From: CALGSZ01 sp042408955 | Lineage (GTDB): Bacteria; Chloroflexota; Chloroflexia; Thermomicrobiales; UBA6265 | Direction: 5' to 3' | NCBI GenBank assembly: GCA_042408955.1 | Contig: JBHOQQ010000166.1 | Span: 1 to 18,310, forward strand | Length of the DNA: 18,310 nucleotides | In this document: positions 1 through 6,351 of the stretch, one piece after another | Position numbering within the stretch: the stretch's first letter is position 1 | Layout of the letters: every line of letters begins with the position of its first letter | Notes under the pieces: model-generated | Told to the model about the DNA's origin: nothing | Database searches by the model: none | What the model saw: the letters and a program-made list of their open reading frames with translations, nothing else | Position numbers and translations under genes: made by a program

Positions 1-276
1 CGTTGAGAAATCGGGGTTCTCGCAGGTTCCGGCGGTGATGAGCGCCTGAAATGGTGGCCTGGCCGTGCTCGCCGCTGACGCCGGACGGGAGACCGGAAGG
101 CAGACGGCGCCACCGTCGGCTCCACCAACTCCTGCCGGCTCGCCGTCGGCACGAGCCAGCCGTGGCTGAACCAACAGCGCTCCGGCCATGACGCCAGCCA
201 GCGAACGCAGCACGCCACGGCGCGATCGGCCTCGTGCCATGAGGCGGGCCAAGCCGTCGAAGCGGCGGGCATCCAT
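1..276 (-). CDS. Exported protein with Tat-type leader, 5' part only
   Basis: Only the first 92 codons are inside the window; the frame stays open to base 1, so the gene continues off the left edge. The ATG at 276 is preceded by AAGGAG (286-291 on the plus strand, read as complement) with a 9-base spacer, which fixes the start. The N-terminus has an arginine-rich segment with RSRRGVLRSLAG followed by a hydrophobic stretch (AGVMAGALLV) and an ARA cleavage-like site near residue 42, so it looks like a twin-arginine signal peptide. After the leader comes a Gly/Ala-rich stretch and two Cys (in AVCLP and GTCEN). The mature domain lies outside the window and the function cannot be named. Leaders of this pattern are common on secreted proteins of Thermomicrobia. 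The start and export signal are well supported. Confidence 0.75.
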   Translation of the reverse strand, partial: MDARRFDGLARLMARGRSRRGVLRSLAGVMAGALLVQPRLARADGEPAGVGGADGGAVCLPVSRPASAASTARPPFQALITAGTCENPDFST

Positions 277-357
277 CGATGGAAGCTCCTTCCTCCTGGG
301 GCATCAGCGGGGATACGACACAACAACCTAACGAACGTCAGGCTCCTTTCGGCCTCT

Positions 358-385
358 ACTCTACAGCATAGCTCCTGAAATTCAA
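358..385 (-). promoter_or_regulatory. Possible sigma-70-type promoter for the leftmost gene
   Basis: On the minus strand TTGAAT (385-380) is followed after 16 bases by TAGAGT (363-358), about 80 bases upstream of the ATG at 276. It lies in a short AT-richer patch (340-430) within GC-rich DNA. Each hexamer matches consensus at about four of six bases, so this is only suggestive. A perfect TTGACA also occurs slightly further upstream (403-398), but without a -10 box at a proper distance. Confidence 0.35.
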
Positions 386-644
386 GATTTGCCTCATTGT
401 CAACGATGAGAATGCGACTTTCGTCATAGTTCATCGTCTGCAAAGGGAACCGGGCCACCTCCAGCAGCAAGCGTCGTGACCGGAGTGGGCACTGACCTCG
501 CCAGTGCGATGCATCTCGCCAAGCCGGGAACAGGTGAAACCGGCGTGGAATCGCAGCGCACCGTCCAGTGCGGTGTCGTCATGGCACGGTGGAGGAGTCC
601 GGTTGATGTTTGGCCTGGCGGAGCCGGAGGTTGCGCTGCTCGCA

Positions 645-706
645 GCCCCATCGCGCGAGACTGAAACCCCCGCGCTGCGATCACAACGCTGGCTAAAGCC
701 GGCTGT
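645..706. repeat. Dispersed palindromic repeat, copy A
   Basis: This segment aligns with 17862-17925: both have a CAGCCCC-CATCGCGCG block, then CCCCGCGCTGCGATCACAA, then GGCTAAAGCCGGCTG. In this copy the left hairpin arm is decayed (GCGCGAGA instead of GCGCGGGG), so the GC-rich stem seen in the other copy is mostly lost. Confidence 0.8.
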
Positions 707-943
707 CCTGGTAGGAAGCGAAATTCCTCGCTATGCACTCCTGCGCGATGGTGAACGGAATGACGATGGTGCACTGTGGCAGACGGGGAGGGAGCTGCTC
801 CCGCGAAATGTCCGGCTGATCGGGATCGATGGAAGAGCTTTCTCGGCTTCGCCTGGGAATGACAAGAGAGTACGCTCGGATGAGGGCGATGCGCGCTGCC
901 ACCTTTGCGTCATCCTGCTCGCGCTTGTGCAGGAGTGTGCAGC

Positions 944-966
944 GAGGGATCGCTTTGCGATCCCTC
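944..966. repeat. Perfect 10-bp inverted repeat with TTT loop
   Basis: GAGGGATCGC (944-953), TTT, GCGATCCCTC (957-966). It is a perfect hairpin in noncoding DNA. It has no T-tract after it on either strand and lies about 140 bases beyond the stop of the gene ending at 1108, so a terminator role for that gene is possible but not shown. It may equally be part of a dispersed repeat. Confidence 0.6.
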
Positions 967-1107
967 CCGCGCGATGACGAACGGGATGACCGCGTCCAGA
1001 GACCGGTGAGCCAGGTATCAGTGCACGATCGCCCGGCCACACCAGCACGGGTTGGTTCACCAGGCTGGTCGCGATTCCTTGCGAACGAACACAGCGCGGG
1101 ACTCGCC

Positions 1108-2115
1108 CTAACCGGCAGGATGAGAATCGCCGGCCGGCTCGTTGCTCTTTGATTGAGGCGTGACATCCGCCTCGCGGCGCGCGAGCCATGCCGCGGCGGC
1201 TGCTTCGACCCAGGTCCAGCGGGGATCGACTACAGGATCGTGGCTCTCCGCGGTGTCCTCGGCGATGGTGGCCAGGGAGCGGAGCGGATCAACCCCGGCT
1301 GGCGAGCCGCTCGATGGGGGAGTGCTCACTGGTTCGGCCGCGGTTACCTGATCCACATGGGAGGCATCGGGATTGACTGGTGCTGGCGATAGCTGATCCC
1401 GCTTCCAACTGGGCCACGTGCTTGCCGGGTCCCGCGCTGGTCGCGGGGTCGCTGGCAGCGCACTGTCGTCACCGAGATGAGTCAGGGTGCTGAACCTGCC
1501 GCGAGCGGAGCTCATCACGTTTCGTGCCCGGCGATAGACAGAAACACCCCATTCCGAGAGCGTTGGACCGGCGAGATCGCTGGACACCGGTGCGGTCTGA
1601 TTCCCCTTGGCGAGCGCAGCGCGTGAGACGCTGACGGTCTCGGACATGACGCGCATGGACTCCCGAAGCCACCGCCGGGCCCATTCCTCCGCGACAGTAC
1701 TCGCGTTTGCCGTGACCGGAGTCACATCGCGGGAGCGCCGGGCAGGGAGGTCGAAATCTGCATGCTGCACGTTGCCGTTGGCCAATGGCAGCGCGTGCTG
1801 CCGACGCGCGGACGGGGTCTGGGGAATGTGGTCGGGCGCGTGCGTGAGATCGACGCGAAGTAGCCGCCAAGCGACCCACCCGGCTCCAACGGCAATCGCA
1901 TGGAAGATAACGACGTATCCCCAGCGCCGTAGGGTAACATCGACCGCGATGTCGTTCGGCGAGCGATAGAGGTCCCACAGCAACAGGCCGACGCTGGCGA
2001 GCAGGTAGATCGCGATGTGCAGGGTGAGCAGCCCGGTGCCCAGCACCCATGCCGTGAACCCATTACTCACGCGGCTTAGCCAGTCCTCTCCAAATCGCTC
2101 GCGGGTCTGCTTCAT
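1108..2115 (-). CDS. Two-helix membrane protein with long disordered tail
   Basis: A 335-residue protein. Residues about 22-47 and 66-86 form two hydrophobic segments separated by a short charged loop. The arrangement of His/Tyr in the first (LHIAIYLL) and the RRWGYVVIFHAIAVG pattern in the second resemble the 2TM domain found alone or attached to signalling proteins. Residues 95-300 are rich in Pro, Ser, Ala and charged residues and are probably disordered; a short Trp/Ala-rich helix-like segment (WTWVEAAAAAWLARRE) lies near the C-terminus. The ATG at 2115 has GGAG about 7 bases upstream. It starts 52 bases after the stop of the DinB-like gene on the same strand, so the two are probably one operon. 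I recognise no enzymatic motif; the role is unknown. Being a gene is well supported, the 2TM assignment moderately. Confidence 0.7.
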   Translation of the reverse strand: MKQTRERFGEDWLSRVSNGFTAWVLGTGLLTLHIAIYLLASVGLLLWDLYRSPNDIAVDVTLRRWGYVVIFHAIAVGAGWVAWRLLRVDLTHAPDHIPQTPSARRQHALPLANGNVQHADFDLPARRSRDVTPVTANASTVAEEWARRWLRESMRVMSETVSVSRAALAKGNQTAPVSSDLAGPTLSEWGVSVYRRARNVMSSARGRFSTLTHLGDDSALPATPRPARDPASTWPSWKRDQLSPAPVNPDASHVDQVTAAEPVSTPPSSGSPAGVDPLRSLATIAEDTAESHDPVVDPRWTWVEAAAAAWLARREADVTPQSKSNEPAGDSHPAG

Positions 2116-2167
2116 GGCTGTCTCCGGTGATCCGGAGCGTCGCCCAGGCGCAACAACTCCGTTATGG

Positions 2168-2614
2168 CTACCGGTTGTTGAGCAGGCGCTGGATCTGATC
2201 GAGCCGGCGCTGATCGCTGGCGATCAAGTTCTGCACACTTGCCCGGATGGTCGGATTGCCGGCCGCGGGCGAATCCCATTCGCCATTCGGCAGGCTCCGA
2301 AGCATCGCCAAGGTTGATTCACGAGCTGTGCCAAACTGGGCAATGAGCACAGCCGTTGGATCGTCTTCATGCTCCGAGCCAACGACCGGCATCGCCTCGT
2401 CAGCGATGGACGGCATTGGCTGCCCCGTGGCGATGCGCACCTTCAGGGCCTGGGAATACCGAAGCTCATCGTCGCGCAACTGCCGTACGACCTCGCGGAT
2501 GGAGGTACCATTCGGTCCGGCAGCGCGCAAGCGCTCCTCTGGTAGTGGACGCACGGTAAGGTTGAGCGTGCGATAGGTGGCGATAAGCTTGTCGATCAGC
2601 TCTTGTTCCGGCAT
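2168..2614 (-). CDS. DinB-like four-helix-bundle protein
   Basis: A 148-residue protein with the length and helical pattern of the DinB/DUF664 superfamily: an N-terminal helix (ELIDKLIATYRTL), a TSIREVVRQLRDDELRYSQAL segment at about 37-56, a central acidic region, and a C-terminal helix SVQNLIASDQRRLDQIQRLL. In metal-binding members, His residues sit in the second and last of these (as in HLxDxE and HDxxHxxQI). Here those positions look like Gln45, Ser133 and Arg137, so a metal-dependent activity is doubtful. The ATG at 2614 was chosen because AAGGAG lies 9 bases upstream; the open frame extends to 3184, but that extension runs antisense to the zinc-ribbon gene and reads like noise. The two-helix membrane protein gene follows 52 bases downstream. 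Family assignment is from pattern memory, not a search. Confidence 0.65.
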   Translation of the reverse strand: MPEQELIDKLIATYRTLNLTVRPLPEERLRAAGPNGTSIREVVRQLRDDELRYSQALKVRIATGQPMPSIADEAMPVVGSEHEDDPTAVLIAQFGTARESTLAMLRSLPNGEWDSPAAGNPTIRASVQNLIASDQRRLDQIQRLLNNR

Positions 2615-2623
2615 CCCGGCCCT

Positions 2624-2629
2624 CTCCTT
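2624..2629 (-). promoter_or_regulatory. Ribosome binding site that sets the DinB-like start
   Basis: AAGGAG on the minus strand, 9 bases before the ATG at 2614. It favours this start over in-frame ATGs further upstream. Confidence 0.7.
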
Positions 2630-2766
2630 CATCACTTCCATACGTTCATACGCACGAGGTGCGCTGTCTGTATCTGTTGGGCCAATAATTGCTCTGCGAT
2701 GCAGCCTGTACGGGATTCTACGCGGGTGTTGCGCTCCCGCCAACCGGCGCCGGTCACGGCTGCCTA

Positions 2767-2775
2767 TGCTAGACT
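2767..2775 (+). promoter_or_regulatory. Possible extended -10 element for the zinc-ribbon gene
   Basis: TGCTAGACT matches the extended -10 form TGnTAnnnT. No good -35 box is placed 16-18 bases upstream. It lies in the divergent region between the DinB-like gene (minus) and the zinc-ribbon gene (plus), 160 bases before the ATG at 2930 and about 90 before the alternative GTG starts. Confidence 0.3.
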
Positions 2776-2929
2776 GCAATATGGGGGAGTGTGGCATGCC
2801 GCGGCACTGAGATGCTTCAGGCCGCACGATGCGAAGACAGGACAAGTGGGGACGAGCGTGACAGTGACTCAGAGAGAGCCGCGTTTCGCACCGGTTGGCC
2901 CCCGCGAGCGGGTGGGAGTCCGCACGCCA

Positions 2930-3259
2930 ATGCGGTGCCCTGTGTGTGACGGGGAATTGCAGAACGTGATTGTGCGAGATCTGGGTGGCATCACCTATGA
3001 CCTGGTGTGGCAAGTGCACGCAGGCGAATGCCCTGAGCACGGTTGGTTTCAGGCAGAAGTGATTTCCAGACCTCCGCGAGAGATCTTCCCTGTCGATCGC
3101 CCGTTTGGCGTGGCCCGGCGCATGGTGGTGGACGGTGAGGAGGTTTTTGCGTTCGCCACGATTTGGAACGACCAGCCAGACCATGTCAAGCGGTCCCGGG
3201 TGGATCCACTCGATCCGCGCTATTGGCGGGTCCGGCGCCTCGCCAGCGCAAAACGATGA
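2930..3259 (+). CDS. Small zinc-ribbon-like protein, unknown function
   Basis: A protein of 109 residues from the ATG at 2930. The N-terminus has CPVC (residues 3-6), and about 30 residues later CPEHGW, giving a Cys-x2-Cys / Cys-x2-His set likely to bind one zinc ion. The rest is a compact soluble domain (FGVARRMVVDGEEVFAFATIWND) ending in an Arg-rich tail (RYWRVRRLASAKR). A GGGAG lies 11 bases upstream of the ATG. GTG codons at 2858 and 2864 in the same frame, with a GGGG tract a few bases before, would add 22-24 residues; I prefer the ATG because the zinc motif normally starts such proteins and the extension has poorer codon use. It is divergent from the DinB-like gene and 139 bases before the permease gene. 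I do not recognise a named family. Confidence 0.65.
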   Translation: MRCPVCDGELQNVIVRDLGGITYDLVWQVHAGECPEHGWFQAEVISRPPREIFPVDRPFGVARRMVVDGEEVFAFATIWNDQPDHVKRSRVDPLDPRYWRVRRLASAKR

Positions 3260-3269
3260 CGATCTCTTG

Positions 3270-3381
3270 CCAGGGGTCAGGAGGTGGGGGTCGGGTGTTG
3301 GGACGGTACGAGCTTCGCGTGCCGAACGCTCGGGGCTGAAGGCTCAACGTTCACGGTTGACCCTTGGTCCCTGACTCCTGG
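3270..3381. repeat. G-rich / C-rich imperfect inverted repeat pair
   Basis: A G-rich tract (3270-3302, starting CCAGGGGTCAGGAG) is mirrored by a C-rich tract near 3356-3380 (ending CCCTGACTCCTGG), whose complement CCAGGAGTCAGGG differs from the first by about one base over the shared 12. Between them lies GGGCTGAAGGCTCAACG. Related G-rich and CTGAAGGCT-type sequences recur near 17.6-17.7 kb and 18.2 kb. The element fills most of the 139-base gap between two plus-strand genes and would make a long-loop stem in the transcript. Confidence 0.55.
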
Positions 3382-3398
3382 CGAAAGGACTGCCCCGC

Positions 3399-4736
3399 AT
3401 GCACCACCGCGCAGTCACACCCGAGCCGCCAGTGCCGCCAGTGCCGACAGAGCAAGGGCCGGGAGGGCGGCAGGGTGGCTTGACGCCTCTTTCACTCCTG
3501 ATTGTGCTGATTGTCGGCTATCTGCTGCTCAAGGTGCAGATCGTCCTCGTCCTTGTACTCATGGCACTGCTGTTCGCCACGGTGATCGAGCGGCCGGTCA
3601 ATGAGCTGGAACGGCGCCACATTCCGCGCGGCCTCAGCATTCTTGCGGTCTACGTCGCTATTCTCGGCACCATCGGTCTCAGCGGGGTGCTCCTTGCTCC
3701 CAAGATTGCGGACGAAGCGCGACGCTTTCGCAACGAGGCGCCAAGTCAGCTCCGTGAGCTGCGTGATGAGTGGCGCGTGAGCTCGAATAGCCTGCTGCGC
3801 GGGGCCGGGGTTCAGGCGCTCGACCGGGCGATTGACATCATCGAGAAGCCAACGGCGCCGCCCCAAGAGTATGCGATCGGCATCGTCTCGGGGATTGTTG
3901 GCGGCGTCGTTGGCATGATCAGCGTTTTCGTCATGACCTTCTATTACCTCATGGAGAAAGCGTTTCTCCGGAGGGTGATCCTGGAGCAGCTGCAGCCCAC
4001 AGTGCGAGCGCGGGTGGAGCACACGTGGGATCGCGTCGAAGCCCAAGTGGGTCGCTGGCTACGCGGTCAGCTCATTCTGATGCTCGTCATCGGGGTTGCC
4101 TCAACCATTGGCTATGGTCTGCTCGGACTGCGCTTCTGGCCGCTTCTTGGCCTCTTCGCGGGGATCACGGAGGCGATTCCGATTGTGGGACCGTGGATTG
4201 GTGGAACGCCAGCAGTCATTATCGCCATGACGATGTCGTGGGAGAAGGCGTTTCTGACCGCGGTGTTCGTCGCGGCCCTGCAAGCATCAGAGAATTGGAT
4301 CTTGGTGCCGCGGGTCATGCGTGGCGCCGTTGGCCTGACTCCGCTGACGGTTCTGGTCGCGATTTTGGCAGGCTCGACGTTCATGAATGTGCTTGGGGCC
4401 TTCCTCGCGATTCCGATCGCGGCCGCCGTGCAAGTGATTGTGGCAGATTATCTCCGTAGCCGGCGGCGAGCTGACCGGCAGTATGAAGGCCAGCCTGCGG
4501 GTTGGCGGTGGATGCTTGAACATGTCGCCCCGAATGCCCCCCCACCACCGGAATCGCCGGTGGCGCAACGCGGGGAGGGCGACAACGATCGCGCGCGCAC
4601 GCCCGAACGCTCGGCTTGGCGCGAGCTGGCGCGCGCGCGGCTTCGCCTTCGATCGGGCAAAGAGCGCGCCGGGCCTGTGATTGCGCCTGGGAATTCGGCT
4701 TCCTCACCCCGGCGCAAACCTCCCAAACTACCTTGA
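3399..4736 (+). CDS. AI-2E/PerM family membrane transporter
   Basis: A 445-residue integral membrane protein with the topology of the AI-2E exporter/PerM family (PF01594). A Pro-rich cytoplasmic N-terminus (1-27) is followed by paired hydrophobic helices (about 28-63 and 75-97), then a hydrophilic region with RFRNEAPSQLRELRDEW (about 110-155). Further helices follow: about 160-188, and several between 225 and 365 with the family-typical PIVGPWIGGTPAVI motif near 260-273. The last 75 residues are a Pro/Arg-rich tail. Members export small molecules or ions; the substrate cannot be inferred here and quorum signalling should not be assumed. The ATG at 3399 has AAGGA about 10 bases upstream. It ends 104 bases before the convergent propeller gene, with a strong inverted repeat between them. 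Confidence 0.88.
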   Translation: MHHRAVTPEPPVPPVPTEQGPGGRQGGLTPLSLLIVLIVGYLLLKVQIVLVLVLMALLFATVIERPVNELERRHIPRGLSILAVYVAILGTIGLSGVLLAPKIADEARRFRNEAPSQLRELRDEWRVSSNSLLRGAGVQALDRAIDIIEKPTAPPQEYAIGIVSGIVGGVVGMISVFVMTFYYLMEKAFLRRVILEQLQPTVRARVEHTWDRVEAQVGRWLRGQLILMLVIGVASTIGYGLLGLRFWPLLGLFAGITEAIPIVGPWIGGTPAVIIAMTMSWEKAFLTAVFVAALQASENWILVPRVMRGAVGLTPLTVLVAILAGSTFMNVLGAFLAIPIAAAVQVIVADYLRSRRRADRQYEGQPAGWRWMLEHVAPNAPPPPESPVAQRGEGDNDRARTPERSAWRELARARLRLRSGKERAGPVIAPGNSASSPRRKPPKLP

Positions 4737-4742
4737 CCCGAT

Positions 4743-4794
4743 CCGGCGCCTACTTCCGGCGGTACGCAACCGGCCCGCCGGTCATAGGCGCCGG
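4743..4794. terminator. Probable bidirectional terminator between convergent genes
   Basis: CCGGCGCCTA (4743-4752) pairs perfectly with TAGGCGCCGG (4785-4794), and inside the loop ACCGGC (4769-4774) pairs with GCCGGT (4777-4782). The structure starts 6 bases after the permease stop and lies 47 bases past the end of the convergent propeller gene, so it could serve both. There is no T-tract, so it would not be a textbook intrinsic terminator. Confidence 0.6.
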
Positions 4795-4840
4795 TAATCC
4801 CGCCTCACCCAACGCGGCCATTCGGTGACGGCGATCGCTC

Positions 4841-6067
4841 TCAGTCCTGAGGAGTGGCGATCCCGTCGCAGCGCAGAATCATTCCAGCCGGTGGACCGAA
4901 GCTGACCGTATTGGCGACAACATAGAGATTGCCATCCGCATCGAACGCGATCCCGTTCGGGAATGGGACGCCGTCGACGACCACCTCGTGCGATCCATCC
5001 GCCGCGATCCGAACCACATTGCCCAGCGCCGGAGGCTGGCTCAGGAAATTGAGCGAGATCTGGCTGGCATAGAGGTTCCCGTCCGGACCGACGGCGACAT
5101 CAACCACCATGGTCAACCCAGTTGCGGCATCGCTCACCGTGCCGTCGGGAGCGATCGCGAGGACTTTTGCCGCACCTGGCGGGAATGGGCCTCCGCTAAG
5201 CAACCCGACGAAAAGCCCACCACTGGGATTGATCGCCACGCCCGTCGGGACCGGTTCAAGCATCGGGGGGCCCTGCGTCCCTGGCGGCGATGGAATATCG
5301 TTGAGAACGGCAACGACCTTCAGATCCCCGCTCTCGGGATTGACAGCATAGATGGTGTTTCCACCGGCGTCGGCTACGTACAGCGTGCCGTCGGCGCCGA
5401 CGGCCAAGCCGTAGAGATTGGAGTCGACTGCAGCCGGATGCGGATTGTTGGCGCGCTCATAGGCACCAATATCAGCAATCGGCGTGACTGTGCCGGCCAC
5501 GGGGTCGATAACAACCACCGTGTTCTCATTCGGGAGCGGATCAAGGAACGCCGTGCCTGGACCAGCGCCCCCAATGGCCAGCCAGAGCTTCTCGTTGGCG
5601 AAGGCGATCCCTGCCGGTCCCACTGGTTCCTCAACATTGTAGGACGGGAAACCAGTGGCAATTTCCATGACCGTTCCATCAGGAGCGATCTTGCTCACCC
5701 GGCCCGTGAAGCCACGGTTGCCGACGGGTTGCGCGGGTTGCGGCGTTCCCATCTCGGGCGTTGCGGCCTCAGGAGATGGCATGTAGAGCAGCTCGTCTCC
5801 GCCCGTTCCAGCTTCGGACACATAGAGACTGCCATCGGGAGCGATGGTGAGATACCGGGGGTTGACGAGGTTGCCTGCTACCTGAACACAGCCTGCCGGG
5901 AGCGGGGGCTCCGCAGCGATAGGGCTCGGTGTAGCTTCATGTGCTCGCGTAGAGGACCGAGCCAGAACGCCGCTGGCGGCCAATGCTCCAGCAGCGCTCC
6001 GTTGGAGCAGGAGGCGCCGGCCGAACCGCGCAGCATGCAACCGCAAGATCGCACTGGAGTGATCCAT
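4841..6067 (-). CDS. Exported ScyD/ScyE-like beta-propeller protein
   Basis: A 408-residue exported protein. The ATG at 6067 is chosen because AAGGAGG lies 10 bases upstream; the open frame continues to 6208, but that part is Cys-rich noise. Residues 1-44 form a Tat-like leader with an Arg pair (RFGRRLLLQRSAAGALAASG) and a cleavage-like RAHEA. The rest contains repeated propeller strands of the type PDGxLYVxxxG: APDGSLYVSEAG, GADGTLYVADAGGNTIY, NPSGGLFVGLLSGGP, GPDGNLYASQI and DADGNLYVVANT, plus the IAxGxxxPxG linkers usual in the ScyD/ScyE family. In cyanobacteria these names come from scytonemin gene clusters; here no other scytonemin gene is present, so that pathway is not implied. It lies downstream of two exported copper proteins on the same strand but after a 284-base gap with its own possible promoter. 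Fold is well supported, ligand unknown. Confidence 0.85.
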   Translation of the reverse strand: MDHSSAILRLHAARFGRRLLLQRSAAGALAASGVLARSSTRAHEATPSPIAAEPPLPAGCVQVAGNLVNPRYLTIAPDGSLYVSEAGTGGDELLYMPSPEAATPEMGTPQPAQPVGNRGFTGRVSKIAPDGTVMEIATGFPSYNVEEPVGPAGIAFANEKLWLAIGGAGPGTAFLDPLPNENTVVVIDPVAGTVTPIADIGAYERANNPHPAAVDSNLYGLAVGADGTLYVADAGGNTIYAVNPESGDLKVVAVLNDIPSPPGTQGPPMLEPVPTGVAINPSGGLFVGLLSGGPFPPGAAKVLAIAPDGTVSDAATGLTMVVDVAVGPDGNLYASQISLNFLSQPPALGNVVRIAADGSHEVVVDGVPFPNGIAFDADGNLYVVANTVSFGPPAGMILRCDGIATPQD

Positions 6068-6077
6068 CGCTTGTCGC

Positions 6078-6084
6078 CCTCCTT
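6078..6084 (-). promoter_or_regulatory. Ribosome binding site that sets the propeller gene start
   Basis: AAGGAGG on the minus strand, 10 bases before the ATG at 6067. It discriminates against the upstream in-frame start at 6208. Confidence 0.75.
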
Positions 6085-6263
6085 GACGGTAGCAGATCTC
6101 CGATCGAGCGTTCGCCATCTCACCGAACGCCGTTTGTTGCAGCCTGATGCACCTCCTCTCATAGCAGCCATAGCAGGGAGCCGGGCTCATTTGGCCGCCC
6201 CCCTGCACTCACCGTATGATCAGCAATCGGCACGCGAAGGGAAAGCAGGAACGAATTTAATTA

Positions 6264-6274
6264 AGTGTAGCACA
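6264..6274 (-). promoter_or_regulatory. Possible extended -10 element for the propeller gene
   Basis: Minus-strand TGTGCTACACT contains TGCTACACT, the extended -10 form TGnTAnnnT, in the most AT-rich patch of the area (beside TTAATTAA at 6257-6264). It is about 200 bases before the ATG at 6067 and 80 bases past the stop of the upstream cupredoxin gene. No clear -35 box. Confidence 0.35.
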
Positions 6275-6351
6275 GATTGCCTGCTGGCTCCACCAGATCC
6301 GGCAAATCAGCAGCCAATCGGTGATGCCGTGCTACTCTGTCGTAGTGCCGG

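Larger units (their letters stand above)
277..1107. other. Gene-free gap with degenerate dispersed repeats
   Basis: About 830 bases between two minus-strand genes. Open frames of 100-157 codons exist on both strands, but they overlap one another, have no convincing ribosome site, and their translations resemble no protein family I know. The stretch holds a candidate promoter (358-385), a decayed copy of a palindromic repeat also present near 17.9 kb (645-706), and a perfect hairpin (944-966). It also holds two loosely similar tracts ending in a gggatgac/ggaatgac-like motif (around 850-870 and 970-990), which look like dispersed intergenic repeat DNA. I see no RNA gene here. Confidence 0.6.

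Noticed and set aside
424..1189. Overlapping frames of 107-157 codons on both strands
   Set aside because: They overlap each other, cross dispersed repeats and resemble no family; no ribosome site supports any of them.
2615..3184. N-terminal extension of the DinB-like frame up to 3184
   Set aside because: The extra 190 codons are antisense to the zinc-ribbon gene, have irregular composition, and a good ribosome site exists at 2624-2629 for the shorter start.
3399..4736. Assigning autoinducer-2 export to the permease
   Set aside because: The family name is historical; members transport varied substrates and nothing nearby points to quorum signalling.
4841..6067. Reading the ScyD/ScyE-like gene as evidence for scytonemin synthesis
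   Set aside because: None of the biosynthetic scytonemin genes is present; propellers of this family are widespread in secreted proteins.
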